A DNA stretch of 64,000 nt from Cellulomonas sp. URHE0023 (GTDB taxonomy: Bacteria; Actinomycetota; Actinomycetes; Actinomycetales; Cellulomonadaceae), in the NCBI RefSeq assembly GCF_000688475.1, contig NZ_JIAN01000008.1, positions 186,001 to 250,000 on the forward strand, given 5' to 3'. Under the pieces are notes generated by a model, which did not search any database, was not told where the DNA came from, and saw only the letters and a program-made list of their open reading frames with translations. Made by a program: the position numbers and the translations under genes. This document shows, one piece after another, positions 28,066-36,181 of this stretch (the stretch's first letter is position 1; every line of letters starts with the position of its first letter).

Positions 28066-29207
28066 GGGAGGTCCACCTCGAGCGTCGTCGGGCCGCCGCG
28101 GGGGCTCGTCAGGTGGAAGGCCCCGTCAGCCGCCGCGACTCTCGCGGCGATGCCCGACAGGCCGGGGCCGGAAGGGTCGGCGCCTCCGACGCCGTCGTCC
28201 TCGACCACGACCCGCAAGAGCCCGTCGTCGTCGTCGACGCTGACCGTTGCGGTGCTGGCGGCGGCATGCTTCATGACGTTGGTGATGGCCTCGCTCACGA
28301 CGAAGTACGCAGCCGCCTCGACCGAAGCCGGGAACCTGGCTGTCGTCGGGACGCGCAGGTCGACGGGCAGCGACGTGCGGTCGCGCAACGCCTCCAGGGC
28401 GACACCCAGACCGTCACGCTCGAGTGCCGTCGGATGGATGCGCCACGACACGTCCCGCAGGTCGTCGAGGACGTGCTGCGTCTCGGCGCGCGCCCGGCGA
28501 CGCAGCTCCTGCGATTCGGCGAGGTCCGTCGCACGGTCGGCGCGAGCGAGCAGGATCGACAGCGCCACCACCCGCTGCTGGACGCCGTCATGGATGTCGC
28601 GCTCGATACGCCGACGCTCGGCATCCACGGCCGTGACGACATCGGCGAGCGTGACCGTCAGGCGCGAGACGGTTGCCTCGAGCTCGTCCGCTCCCGGTCG
28701 GGCGAACGTCTGCCAGGCCGCGACGTCGAGCCGAGCGATTCCGGCAAGTCCGCTCCCTGCGAGGAACAGCAGGACCACTCCCGGAAGCACGAACCAGCCG
28801 ATCGTCGCGAACGACACCTGACCGGGCTCGGCGTCGAAGGCCGAGACGGGGCCTCCGGTCGTCGCGCCGACCACCACGCTGCATGCCACGACGAGCCCTA
28901 GCGCTATGAGGCAGAGCACCGCGCCCGCGAGCAGCCCCAGGCCCGCCCGGACGCCGACGAACCCGAGCGCCTGCCCTCCACGGGGTGCGTCCGGACGTCG
29001 CGCGCCGTCGACCCACGTGAGCCTTCGGGCCTCCCAGCCGACGACCGTGCGCGTCGGGCGCGACGTGAGGGGTGCAGCGACCACCGCCAGGACGTACGCA
29101 GGGACGAGCAGTGCACCCAGCATCGAACCGCCCAACCCGCGTGCACCGACCCGGGCCAGAGAGCGTGAGCGGGACGCGGCGTCTGTTCCGGTGGGGTCGA
29201 CGATCAC
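28056..29207 (-). CDS. Sensor histidine kinase (HisKA_3 type)
   Basis: The 383-residue kinase has an N-terminal membrane region with about four transmembrane segments (30-50 and 85-155). A HisKA_3 dimerisation segment ERRRIERDIHDGVQQRVVAL has phosphorylated H206, and a C-terminal HATPase includes VVSEAITNVMKHA and VVEDDGVGG. GTG at 29207 overlaps the DedA stop by 4 bases (GTGA). It phosphorylates the regulator encoded next. The signal is unknown. Confidence 0.9.
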   Translation of the reverse strand: MIVDPTGTDAASRSRSLARVGARGLGGSMLGALLVPAYVLAVVAAPLTSRPTRTVVGWEARRLTWVDGARRPDAPRGGQALGFVGVRAGLGLLAGAVLCLIALGLVVACSVVVGATTGGPVSAFDAEPGQVSFATIGWFVLPGVVLLFLAGSGLAGIARLDVAAWQTFARPGADELEATVSRLTVTLADVVTAVDAERRRIERDIHDGVQQRVVALSILLARADRATDLAESQELRRRARAETQHVLDDLRDVSWRIHPTALERDGLGVALEALRDRTSLPVDLRVPTTARFPASVEAAAYFVVSEAITNVMKHAAASTATVSVDDDDGLLRVVVEDDGVGGADPSGPGLSGIAARVAAADGAFHLTSPRGGPTTLEVDLPCA

Positions 29208-29875
29208 CGTTCCATCCTGCCTCGCCGATCAGCGGTGGCCGCACGGCGTGCCCCCAGACGTCGGCGGGTCCGCACGAGGACCAAGCCGACGACGGACCCG
29301 ACGACGGCGACGACGACGACGGCCTGCAGCACGTCGCCGTAACGTTCGACCTTGTGCCAGCTCTCGCCCAGCACGTACCCGGCGAGCACGAAGGCGGTGT
29401 TCCAGACGGCGCTGCCGATGGTCGTCAGGACCAGGAACTTCCCGATGGGCATGCGTTCGATCCCGGCCGGGATCGAGATCAGGCTGCGGAAGATCGGGAC
29501 CATTCGTCCGAGCAGCACCGCCGTGGCGCCGTGGCGCGCGAACCACGCCTCCGAGCGGTCGACGTCGCTGATCTGGACAAGGGGCACGTACGCGACGAGC
29601 CGCCGCATGCGGTCCCTACCGAGTGCAGCGCCGACGCCATAGAGCGCGAGCGCGCCGACGACAGAGCCGACGGTCGCCCATAGCAGCACCTCGAGGAGCC
29701 CGAACGAGCCGAGACTTGCGGTGAAGCCCGCGAGCGGGAGCACCACCTCGCTGGGTAGGGGTGGAAAGAGGTTCTCCATCGCGATGGCAACGCCCACGCC
29801 GGGTGCGCCGAGACGTTCCATGAGGTCGACCGCCCAGGTCGCGACGGTGCCCAGGTCTTCCGAGTACGTGATCAT
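29204..29875 (-). CDS. DedA family membrane protein
   Basis: The 223-residue protein has the DedA/SNARE-associated pattern: a re-entrant ENLFPPLPSEVVLPLAG segment with the conserved acidic residue, FARHGATAVLLGRMVPIFRSLISIPAGIERMP (Arg-rich conserved loop), and about five hydrophobic helices. DedA proteins are thought to flip or recycle lipid carriers using the proton gradient. It is the first gene of a DedA-kinase-regulator operon. A TACGTT box 7 bases before the ATG suggests a leaderless message. Confidence 0.9.
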   Translation of the reverse strand: MITYSEDLGTVATWAVDLMERLGAPGVGVAIAMENLFPPLPSEVVLPLAGFTASLGSFGLLEVLLWATVGSVVGALALYGVGAALGRDRMRRLVAYVPLVQISDVDRSEAWFARHGATAVLLGRMVPIFRSLISIPAGIERMPIGKFLVLTTIGSAVWNTAFVLAGYVLGESWHKVERYGDVLQAVVVVAVVGSVVGLVLVRTRRRLGARRAATADRRGRMER

Positions 29876-29882
29876 GACGTCG

Positions 29883-29888
29883 AACGTA
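29883..29888 (-). promoter_or_regulatory. -10 box of the DedA operon
   Basis: TACGTT on the minus strand lies 7 bases before the DedA ATG, with no ribosome site, fitting the leaderless pattern seen for other genes here. Confidence 0.45.
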
Positions 29889-30124
29889 GGAACTCACGCC
29901 GATACCGGTCTCTGGGGCGATCCGCCCGACCGGGTGGGGTAATCCACAGCGTCGGGAGACCACCCGGATGTCAGACCAGCGCGTGCGCCTGTCGCCTCGG
30001 GCGTCGAGGTGAAGTTCCGGAGTCGGGATGGTCAAGGCGACGCCATGGGGTAGATGCTTGACGTTGATTCGGGTCAAAGCCGACAAATCGGCGGCCGGAC
30101 CAGCTCCCGGGGGGGACCACTTCA

Positions 30125-32020
30125 ATGATGAAGCGCATCGCAGTCGTCAGCTTGTTTGCCCTCGTCGCAGCATCGGTCACGGTGGTCACCGCGACCCCTG
30201 CGATGGCCGCGACCATCACGGTGACCACGACGGTTGACGTCGTCGACGGCGCCGACGGCCTCGTCTCACTTCGCGAGGCGGTCAACGAGGCCAATGCGTC
30301 CGCCGAAGACACCGTCATCGACCTCGCCTACGGGGTGACGTACCCGTTGAGCTTGTGCGGTGGCGACGAGGACGCGAATGTCGGAGGCGACCTCGACTAC
30401 ACGGGGACGACTTCACTCCAGGTGAACGGGTACGGCGCCACGATCGACCAGACCTGCCCGGGCGAACGGCTGTTCGACATGCTCGACGACGCGCCAGTGT
30501 TCTGGATCGGCGACATCACGCTCACCGGCGGCGAAGGTAACGACGGTGCTGCGATGCGGTTCAACAGCGGCGTCGTCATGACCGACGTTGCGGTTTTGGG
30601 CAACGACGCGGGTACGGGCACTGTGCTGAACAGCGGCGAGTTCGGCAGCGGCGCGAACATCGGACTGATCGACTCGACGGTCGGGCCTAACACGGGCACC
30701 GGAGTCCGGGTCTCGTTCGGCTCGATCTCGGTCGACGGGTCGGACATCACCCAGAACACCGGCCGAGGGATCGGTGCGATCGACGGAGCGCTCAGCATCT
30801 TGAACTCGACGATCAGCAACAACGGTCAGGGAGGCGTCTCGACCACCGGCCAGGGCGACGGGGAGCTCACGTTCCTCAACTCCGCGGCCGTCGACAACGG
30901 TGGACCCGGGGTGTCCTGCTCCGCGTGCGGCGACCTCGTGGTGACCAATTCCACGATCACCGGGAACCACCCGGCCGGCTCGACTGTCGGCGGCGGCATC
31001 GCGTGGGCCGTCGACCAGGACCAGCCGACCGACGCGCGGACCGCCACGATCACCGACTCGACGGTGGCCGGCAACACGCGCAACGGCCCGGGTGGCGGGA
31101 TGGTCGTCTCGATCGTCGAGCTGTCGGAGGACCCGCCACCGGCGCAGGTCGTCATCACCCGCTCGACCTTCAGCGGAAACTCGGCCACCGGCGTCGAAGG
31201 GCGTGGCGGCGGCATCTACGCGGCCACCGGGGAGGTGCGCGCCAGCAACTCCACGTTCTCGGACAACACCGCGGCGGTGTCGGGTGGCGGGGTCTACACC
31301 GCCACAGGGGACGTGTTCCTGCAGCACGTGACCGTGGCGGGCAACAGCGCACCGACCGGAGCGAACATCGGAACAGGTGCAGACCTCGACAGCTTCGGCT
31401 CGATCGTCGCGGCGCCAGCGGGCGGGGGAACCGACTGTGCGATCGCCGGCACCACCATCTCGTCGGGGTTCAACGTCGGCGGCGACACGTCGTGCGCGTT
31501 CGGGGGAGGTACCGGCGACCAGACGAACGTCGGGGACCCGCAGCTCGCGCCCCTGGCCGACAACGGCGGGCCGACCCTGACCAGGCTCCCGCTCGGTACC
31601 AGCCCCGCCGCGGGCGCAGTCCCCGCCGCGTCGTGCACGGTCGTCGAAACGGACCAGCGCAACGTCGAGCGGCCGGCGGGGATCGACTGCGAGGCGGGCT
31701 CGGTCGAGATCGCGGAACCCGTGTCGGAGGTGTGCACCAAGACCGGGACTCCCGGACGGGATGTGCTGATCGGTGGCGCCGGGGATGACGTGGTCTGCGG
31801 CCTCGGTGGTGCCGACGTGCTGATCGGTGGGGCTGGTGCGGACCACCTGATCGGTGGGGACGGCGCGGACCTGTTGCTCGGGGGGTTCGGGAACGACGAG
31901 CTGGACGGCGACGCCGGGAAGGACCTGCTGTTCGGTGGTGCCGGCGTGGACGACCTGGACGGCGGGGCCGGGGTTGACCTGTGCGTGGATGCGGACGGGG
32001 CGAAGCCCACGTTGTGCTGA
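30125..32020 (+). CDS. Secreted right-handed beta-helix protein with C-terminal RTX-type calcium repeats
   Basis: This 631-residue protein has a signal peptide (cleavage expected after AMA, near residue 28) and a CSLREA-type N-terminal motif (DGLVSLREAVNEAN). A long Asn/Ser/Gly-rich beta-helix follows (about 90-480: repeated NSTISNN, NSTITGN, DSTVAGN, RSTFSGN and NSTFSDN rungs). The last 80 residues are RTX-like GG-x-G-x-D repeats (IGGAGDDVV, IGGAGADHL, FGGAGVDDL). It is probably exported, Ca2+-stabilised and surface-associated or released; adhesin or polysaccharide binding is possible. No type I secretion genes are nearby. Segment base use is similar to its neighbours. Confidence 0.8.
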   Translation: MMKRIAVVSLFALVAASVTVVTATPAMAATITVTTTVDVVDGADGLVSLREAVNEANASAEDTVIDLAYGVTYPLSLCGGDEDANVGGDLDYTGTTSLQVNGYGATIDQTCPGERLFDMLDDAPVFWIGDITLTGGEGNDGAAMRFNSGVVMTDVAVLGNDAGTGTVLNSGEFGSGANIGLIDSTVGPNTGTGVRVSFGSISVDGSDITQNTGRGIGAIDGALSILNSTISNNGQGGVSTTGQGDGELTFLNSAAVDNGGPGVSCSACGDLVVTNSTITGNHPAGSTVGGGIAWAVDQDQPTDARTATITDSTVAGNTRNGPGGGMVVSIVELSEDPPPAQVVITRSTFSGNSATGVEGRGGGIYAATGEVRASNSTFSDNTAAVSGGGVYTATGDVFLQHVTVAGNSAPTGANIGTGADLDSFGSIVAAPAGGGTDCAIAGTTISSGFNVGGDTSCAFGGGTGDQTNVGDPQLAPLADNGGPTLTRLPLGTSPAAGAVPAASCTVVETDQRNVERPAGIDCEAGSVEIAEPVSEVCTKTGTPGRDVLIGGAGDDVVCGLGGADVLIGGAGADHLIGGDGADLLLGGFGNDELDGDAGKDLLFGGAGVDDLDGGAGVDLCVDADGAKPTLC

Positions 32021-32256
32021 TGCGCCCTGCCAGACGTAGCCGCACTCGACCCGCTGGGGGCGCAGCTGGGTTGACGTCGGGTATTCGCCGGTCTTCAGGG
32101 TGAGGAAGGCGAAGGGACCTTTCCTGTCTTGCTTCGGCATGGCCTCGTAGCCAAACTACCGAGGACCGGTCGCTGGAAGTTCGTGGACGACGGGGCAGAG
32201 CACGCGGAATGGCCGACGTTGTGGAGTTCCGTCAATCAAAGACCTTTGGAGCATCC
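32021..32256. other. Segment of lower GC content before the small cassette gene
   Basis: These 236 bases hold no credible gene. From about 32130 onward the composition is less GC-rich than the surroundings. The ychF-like copy 3 lies at its right end. Confidence 0.4.
32209..32231 (+). repeat. Copy 3 of the ychF 3'-end repeat
   Basis: ATGGCCGACGTTGTGGAG followed by TTCCG equals the ychF 3' sequence beginning at 23417, apart from an in-frame 6-base deletion (GGC GAC) and one substitution. It reads MADVVEFR. It then diverges into unrelated sequence, so only the upstream side of the ychF end is retained. Confidence 0.7.
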
Positions 32257-32631
32257 ATGCCGCGCCCGCTGTCGTCAGATGAGCGGCAGTTGCTGCTGCA
32301 AATTGTGGAGGTCGTGCCCCACTCGGCCAACCTCCTGAACCAGATCGAATCGGCGCAGTACGACGAAGCGTGGTTCGACGGCTCGCAGAGCTTCTCCATC
32401 CTGGTCTCAGCGGCCGTGCCCCCCTACTCTTTGGGCGGCGTCGTGAAGGCGGGGAGGCAGGTTGGGCCCGGCGCCACGGTCCACGAGGACGGTTCACGAC
32501 CCACGAACGACAACTTCGTCGGTGAGGTCTTCCTCTGGCTCATTGATGGCAGGATCGCTGATCTCGAGTACTGCTGGGTGACAGACGACATGCCCGATCG
32601 CCTTCCCCGCCTCGACCAGTTGGTTCGCTGA
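32257..32631 (+). CDS. Small acidic protein of unknown function, flanked by ychF-like repeats
   Basis: The 124-residue protein starts at ATG 32257 behind TTTGGAG. It is soluble and acidic, with conserved-looking C-terminal text VFLWLIDGRIADLEYCWVTD followed by MPDRLPRLDQL. I recall similar DGRL-x-LEY-x-W endings in small uncharacterised actinobacterial proteins but cannot name a family; an immunity-type role is only a guess. The frame is open to 32209, but those first residues come from the ychF-like repeat. The gene fills the 0.4-kb interval between repeat copies 3 and 4. Confidence 0.6.
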   Translation: MPRPLSSDERQLLLQIVEVVPHSANLLNQIESAQYDEAWFDGSQSFSILVSAAVPPYSLGGVVKAGRQVGPGATVHEDGSRPTNDNFVGEVFLWLIDGRIADLEYCWVTDDMPDRLPRLDQLVR

Positions 32632-32643
32632 TGAAGCGCCACA

Positions 32644-32669
32644 TGGTGGAGTTCCGCTTGAAGGTCTGA
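32644..32669 (+). repeat. Copy 4 of the ychF 3'-end repeat
   Basis: The sequence TGGTGGAGTTCCGCTTGAAG and the following GTCTGA reads MVEFRLKV with a stop when taken from the ATG one base upstream. It matches copy 2 at 23 of 26 bases and copy 1 at 20 of 22. It starts 12 bases after the stop of the small gene at 32631. Confidence 0.75.
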
Positions 32670-32716
32670 CCTCGTGACGCGAGGCAGTCGGCGATTCTGG
32701 CGTCAGTGTCACGCCA
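32670..32716. other. Two hairpins directly after repeat copy 4
   Basis: CCTCG-TGACG-CGAGG (32670-32684) and TGGCGT-N7-ACGCCA (32698-32716) follow the repeat immediately. They could be terminators for the small gene or part of a recombination site. Confidence 0.4.
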
Positions 32717-32739
32717 CAGAGGCCCGCGCGGGTGGTCGG

Positions 32740-33096
32740 TCAGGTGGGCTGAGGTCCGAGCGAGCCGACGCCGTGTCTCCCGGCTCCGTCGGACGGGTCG
32801 GGCTCCTTCAGCTCGATGAACAGGGCGTGCGTCGGGGTGCTCCCGATGTTCTCGCCGCAGTGTTCCTGAGCGGGCAGCCACCCCACGAACCCGGATGACA
32901 TCTCGACGTCGCGCTCCCTGTCGCCCGCGACGAGCCGTCTGCGGAAGCCGCTCATCGTGTACATGACGCTGTCCGGATGCTCATGCGGGGTGGTCTTCTC
33001 GCCGGGCTGGTCGACGTACTCGAGCACTCGCACCCGGTCGTTCTCGAAGAGGACCGTGTAGTGCTCCGGGTTGCTCTCCACAGGGTCGAGGCTCAT
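32740..33096 (-). CDS. Small cupin domain protein
   Basis: The 118-residue single-domain cupin has the first conserved motif GEKTTPHEHPDSVMYTMSG (metal-binding His and Glu/His positions) and a second in GFVGWLPAQEHCGENIG. It begins near FENDRVRVLEYVDQPGEK, a typical cupin_2 N-terminus. I chose ATG at 33096, because the earlier ATG at 33135 adds residues outside the domain. Small cupins of this kind are often uncharacterised metal-dependent enzymes or binding proteins. Confidence 0.75.
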   Translation of the reverse strand: MSLDPVESNPEHYTVLFENDRVRVLEYVDQPGEKTTPHEHPDSVMYTMSGFRRRLVAGDRERDVEMSSGFVGWLPAQEHCGENIGSTPTHALFIELKEPDPSDGAGRHGVGSLGPQPT

Positions 33097-33191
33097 TTCT
33101 GCAGGATGGCAGAGCGCGTGATCCGGGAACAGCACGCCGAGTGCGAACCGGTCCGCGAGCGAGGGGCCGCACTCCGCACGCCGACGTGAGG

Positions 33192-33220
33192 CGGGCCCCG
33201 ATCGACGTGATCGGGGCCCG
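33192..33220. terminator. Strong terminator downstream of the GlsB/YeaQ gene
   Basis: A perfect 12-bp stem CGGGCCCCGATC/GATCGGGGCCCG with a 5-base loop (33204-33208) lies 13 bases beyond the stop of the minus-strand GlsB/YeaQ gene. Confidence 0.7.
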
Positions 33221-33233
33221 CGGACACATCAGA

Positions 33234-33512
33234 TCAGCCGGTGATCGAGCGGCGACCACCGACGCGGATCCAGATCAGCAGCACGATGATGGCGCCGATG
33301 ATCGAGCCGATGAGCCCGGCGGGCTGCAGGAAGCCGTCATCGGCGTCCTTGTGGAACAGCAGGTAGCCGAGGAACCCGCCGACGAACGACCCGATGATCC
33401 CGATGACGATCGTCATGCCGATCGACAGGTTCTGCTTGCCCGGGACGATGAGGCGCGCGAGGAGGCCGGCGATGAGCCCGACGACGATGATGGTGATGAT
33501 GAGTCCCAGCAT
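33234..33512 (-). CDS. GlsB/YeaQ/YmgE family stress-response membrane protein
   Basis: The 92-residue protein has three hydrophobic segments with the Transgly_assoc pattern: GLIAGLLARLIVPGKQNLSIGMTIVIGIIGSFVGGFLGYLL, shown here in outline from residue 12 to 52, then a Gly-rich third helix ending WIRVGGRR. Members are small inner-membrane proteins induced by general stress. It diverges from an orphan response regulator, with two CCCCTAGGG repeats between them. Confidence 0.88.
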   Translation of the reverse strand: MLGLIITIIVVGLIAGLLARLIVPGKQNLSIGMTIVIGIIGSFVGGFLGYLLFHKDADDGFLQPAGLIGSIIGAIIVLLIWIRVGGRRSITG

Positions 33513-33553
33513 GGTGGTGCCTTTCTTAGGGGGTACGTTCCCTCGACTTCACC

Positions 33554-33585
33554 ACCCCTAGGGCTGGTGCACTACACCCCTAGGG
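33554..33585. promoter_or_regulatory. Two direct copies of ACCCCTAGGG, 22 bp apart
   Basis: Copies at 33554-33563 and 33576-33585 contain the palindrome CCCTAGGG. Their 22-bp spacing is about two helical turns, which places both on the same DNA face. They lie between the divergent GlsB/YeaQ and response-regulator genes and are likely operator sites. Confidence 0.5.
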
Positions 33586-33590
33586 GGGTC

Positions 33591-33596
33591 TACGGT
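33591..33596 (+). promoter_or_regulatory. -10 box for a leaderless response regulator
   Basis: TACGGT ends 6 bases before the GTG at 33603, just downstream of the CCCCTAGGG repeats. No ribosome site is present. Confidence 0.45.
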
Positions 33597-33602
33597 CGAG
33601 CA

Positions 33603-34268
33603 GTGCCCCAGTCTGCTGGACCAATCACAGTTGCGCTCGTCGACGACTACGACGTGGTGGTCATGGGCGTCGCCAAGATCCTCGATCAGTACCGCGACCG
33701 CGTCGTCGTCGCCGAGATCGACACGAACGAGCCGGTCGACGACGTGGTCGACATCGTCTTGTACGACTCGTTCGCGCAGCCCGAGTCCGACCAGCACGAG
33801 ATCGGCGTCCTGGTGAAGAACCCGAACGCTCGCCGCGTGGTGGTCTACACCTGGAACTTCCACCCGGACCTGGTCGCGAGTGCGCGCGCGCAGGGGGTGA
33901 GCGGCTACCTGTCCAAGGCGCTGCCTGCCCGGGAGCTCGTCGCTGCGCTCGAGGCCGTCCACGCCGGCGAGGTCGTCATCAGCGAGGTCCCCGGCCGAGC
34001 CCGACCTGCCAACGGTCTGGACTGGCCAGGACGCGGCGAAGGTCTGACGGACCGCGAGTCGGAGATCCTCGCGCTCATCACGCAGGGACTGAGCAACGCG
34101 GAGGTGGCCTCGCTCACCTATCTGAGCCCCAACACGGTGAAGTCCTACATCAGAACGGCCTACGGCAAGATCGGCGCGGAGAGCCGGACGCAGGCCGTGC
34201 TCTGGGGCGTCGAGCACGGCTTCCTGCCCGACCACCACCGGATCGACCACTGGCGCGGCGGCCCGTAG
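33603..34268 (+). CDS. Orphan LuxR-type response regulator
   Basis: The 221-residue protein has a receiver-like domain (VALVDDYDVVVMGVAKIL; candidate phosphoacceptor D55 in DIVLYDSFA; K105 in YLSKALPA) and a C-terminal LuxR helix-turn-helix (about 142-200: LTDRESEILALITQGLSNAEVASL and SPNTVKSYIRTAYGKI). The receiver is somewhat divergent, with no Pro after the Asp. No kinase gene is adjacent. GTG at 33603 is preceded by a -10 box, indicating a leaderless gene. It may control the divergent GlsB/YeaQ gene. Confidence 0.85.
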   Translation: MPQSAGPITVALVDDYDVVVMGVAKILDQYRDRVVVAEIDTNEPVDDVVDIVLYDSFAQPESDQHEIGVLVKNPNARRVVVYTWNFHPDLVASARAQGVSGYLSKALPARELVAALEAVHAGEVVISEVPGRARPANGLDWPGRGEGLTDRESEILALITQGLSNAEVASLTYLSPNTVKSYIRTAYGKIGAESRTQAVLWGVEHGFLPDHHRIDHWRGGP

Positions 34269-34306
34269 AGCGTGCCACCGTCCGACGTAGCCCGGCACGT
34301 CGGCCC

Positions 34307-36181
34307 TCAGCCGATCCTGCGCGGGATAGTGCGCGCCGCGGTCAGGAGCGTCGCACCGACTGCGGTGACCATGACGGCACCGCTCAGGACCAGGTAGGTC
34401 TGCGTGTCGACGACGGGGATCGACCAGCCCAGCAGTCCTACGGATACCCCCAGGACCGCGGGAAGGACGGCGACGGTCCCGATCAGCCACGCGAGCACCC
34501 CCGTCAGCAGGGACTCGACGGTCAGCACGCTCAGCAGCTGCCGGCGTGTGGTGCCCGTCCGGTGGAGCAGCCGGAACTCAGCGCGCCGCCCCGCGGTCGT
34601 GAGCACCAGCGCGTTCGCGGCGCCGAGCCCGACGAAGACGAGCAGGAGCAGGACGAGGACCGACGAGAGGTGCTGCGCCGCAGCGTCAGGGTCGGTGGAG
34701 GTGGCAGCGTACTGCTCGGCCGTCTCCACGGTGAGGCCCGAGGCCCGCAGCCGGCTCGTGACCGAGGCGGGATCCGTCGTCCCAACGAGCACGGTGTCGG
34801 CGGACGGCCGCGCACCGAACCCCGCGGCGGTCTGCGGGGTGACGAGGTAGTCGCCCAGACCCAGCCCGCGGTCGAAGACTGCGACGACGCGAACCTGGTG
34901 CTCAGTCGTGTCGTACCGCAGGTCGACCGTGTCGCCCGTCCCGATGCCTGTGGCGAATGCCGCATCCGTGCTGATCGCGACTGTTCCGGGGTCGGCGAGC
35001 GCGGCCAGCGAACCGTGGGTGACGCCGGGGTCCACCATGGTGCGTGGGACGTCGGCGGGCACGGTCCGCAGCGCCGTCCGCTCCCAGACGAGCCTGTCCG
35101 GCATGTCTTCCTCGTCGGTACGGACCTCGACGGGCACGACCGACAGGGGCACTGCCGTGGCCACGCCCGGCACGTCGGCGACCTGCGCGAGCTGGTCGTC
35201 ACCGCCGGTGCCGGTCACGACGAGGTCGCTGCCCAGCGCGGCACGGATCTGCACCTCGGCTGCCCTCGCTACTGCATGGTCGACGCTGGTCTGGACGGTT
35301 CCGATGGCCAGGGCGACCGCGAGCGGAACGACCACGCCGGTCAGCCGTCGAGAGAACCCGCGCACGTTGTGCAGCGCCAGAACGGTCGGGGCGCCGCGTC
35401 GTCGGCCGGGCATCCGCGAGGTCCGGCCGAAGGCCCAGGTGACGAGCGACGGTCCGGCAAGCGCTGCAGCGCCCACGAGGAGGAAGGCCGACATCGCCGC
35501 GCTGGCGCTCCCGATCGTGCCGGGGACGACAAGTGGGCTCCCCGCGGTGGCGACTCCCGCGACCGCGCAGGCGATGGCCAGACCTCGACGGACCGTCCCG
35601 ATGCTCGGTGGCTCGACCGCGCTCGTGCGGACGGCGTCGAGCGGCTCCATCCGGAGCGTCTCACGTGTGGCGAGCCGTCCGGCGAGCAGCGCCACGGGCA
35701 GCACGAGGCCCAGGGCGACGGCGACGGGGAGCGGTGACCATGCCAGTCCGGATCCGGGTCTGACCATGCCGGCGTCGACAAGAATCGGTCGAAGCAACGT
35801 GGCTGACGCCAGCCCGAGGAGGGCGCCGACCGGCACGGCGACGAGGGCGACGAGCAGGACCTCGCGCGCTACCTGGCCACGCACCTGCCCCCGGGTCGCG
35901 CCGATCGTGCGCACGAGTGCGAGCTCGCGATGGCGCCCGCGCAGTGCGAGCGACACGGTCGCTGCGACGACGAACAGGACGACCACCAGCGCGGTGCCCG
36001 CGTAGGACGACGCGAGCGCCGTGAGATCGAAGCCGGCGTCGCCCGCGCGGACACCTGTCTCCATGAGCACTCCGACGGTGGCGATGACTCCGCCTGCCGC
36101 GGCCAGGACGAGGGCGGTGCCCGCGAAGGTGACCCGGTGCGCGTAGGTGGCGGACGCGGCGAGCTTCCACTGCGCGCTCAT
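34307..36181 (-). CDS. FtsX-like ABC transporter permease
   Basis: This 624-residue membrane protein has N-terminal and internal FtsX-like blocks. One transmembrane helix is followed by a group of three near residues 60-150 (ALRGRHRELALVRTIGATRGQVRGQ), a large extracytoplasmic domain (about 290-480), and a C-terminal FtsX group (RRAEFRLLHRTGTTRRQLLSVL). It starts at the ATGA overlap with the ATPase gene. With that ATPase it forms a MacB/LolCDE-like mechanotransmission exporter. The adjacent two-component system suggests induction by a cell-envelope antibiotic; that is inference. Confidence 0.87.
   Translation of the reverse strand: MSAQWKLAASATYAHRVTFAGTALVLAAAGGVIATVGVLMETGVRAGDAGFDLTALASSYAGTALVVVLFVVAATVSLALRGRHRELALVRTIGATRGQVRGQVAREVLLVALVAVPVGALLGLASATLLRPILVDAGMVRPGSGLAWSPLPVAVALGLVLPVALLAGRLATRETLRMEPLDAVRTSAVEPPSIGTVRRGLAIACAVAGVATAGSPLVVPGTIGSASAAMSAFLLVGAAALAGPSLVTWAFGRTSRMPGRRRGAPTVLALHNVRGFSRRLTGVVVPLAVALAIGTVQTSVDHAVARAAEVQIRAALGSDLVVTGTGGDDQLAQVADVPGVATAVPLSVVPVEVRTDEEDMPDRLVWERTALRTVPADVPRTMVDPGVTHGSLAALADPGTVAISTDAAFATGIGTGDTVDLRYDTTEHQVRVVAVFDRGLGLGDYLVTPQTAAGFGARPSADTVLVGTTDPASVTSRLRASGLTVETAEQYAATSTDPDAAAQHLSSVLVLLLLVFVGLGAANALVLTTAGRRAEFRLLHRTGTTRRQLLSVLTVESLLTGVLAWLIGTVAVLPAVLGVSVGLLGWSIPVVDTQTYLVLSGAVMVTAVGATLLTAARTIPRRIG

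Noticed and set aside
30008..30020. A fifth ychF-like repeat (GGTGAAGTTCCGG)
   Set aside because: Only about 13 bases match, with no flanking similarity or stop codon; chance is likely.
32209..32256. MADVVEFR as the true start of the small gene at 32257
   Set aside because: Those codons match the ychF 3' end and form repeat copy 3; a better ribosome site precedes ATG 32257. Cotranslation cannot be fully excluded.
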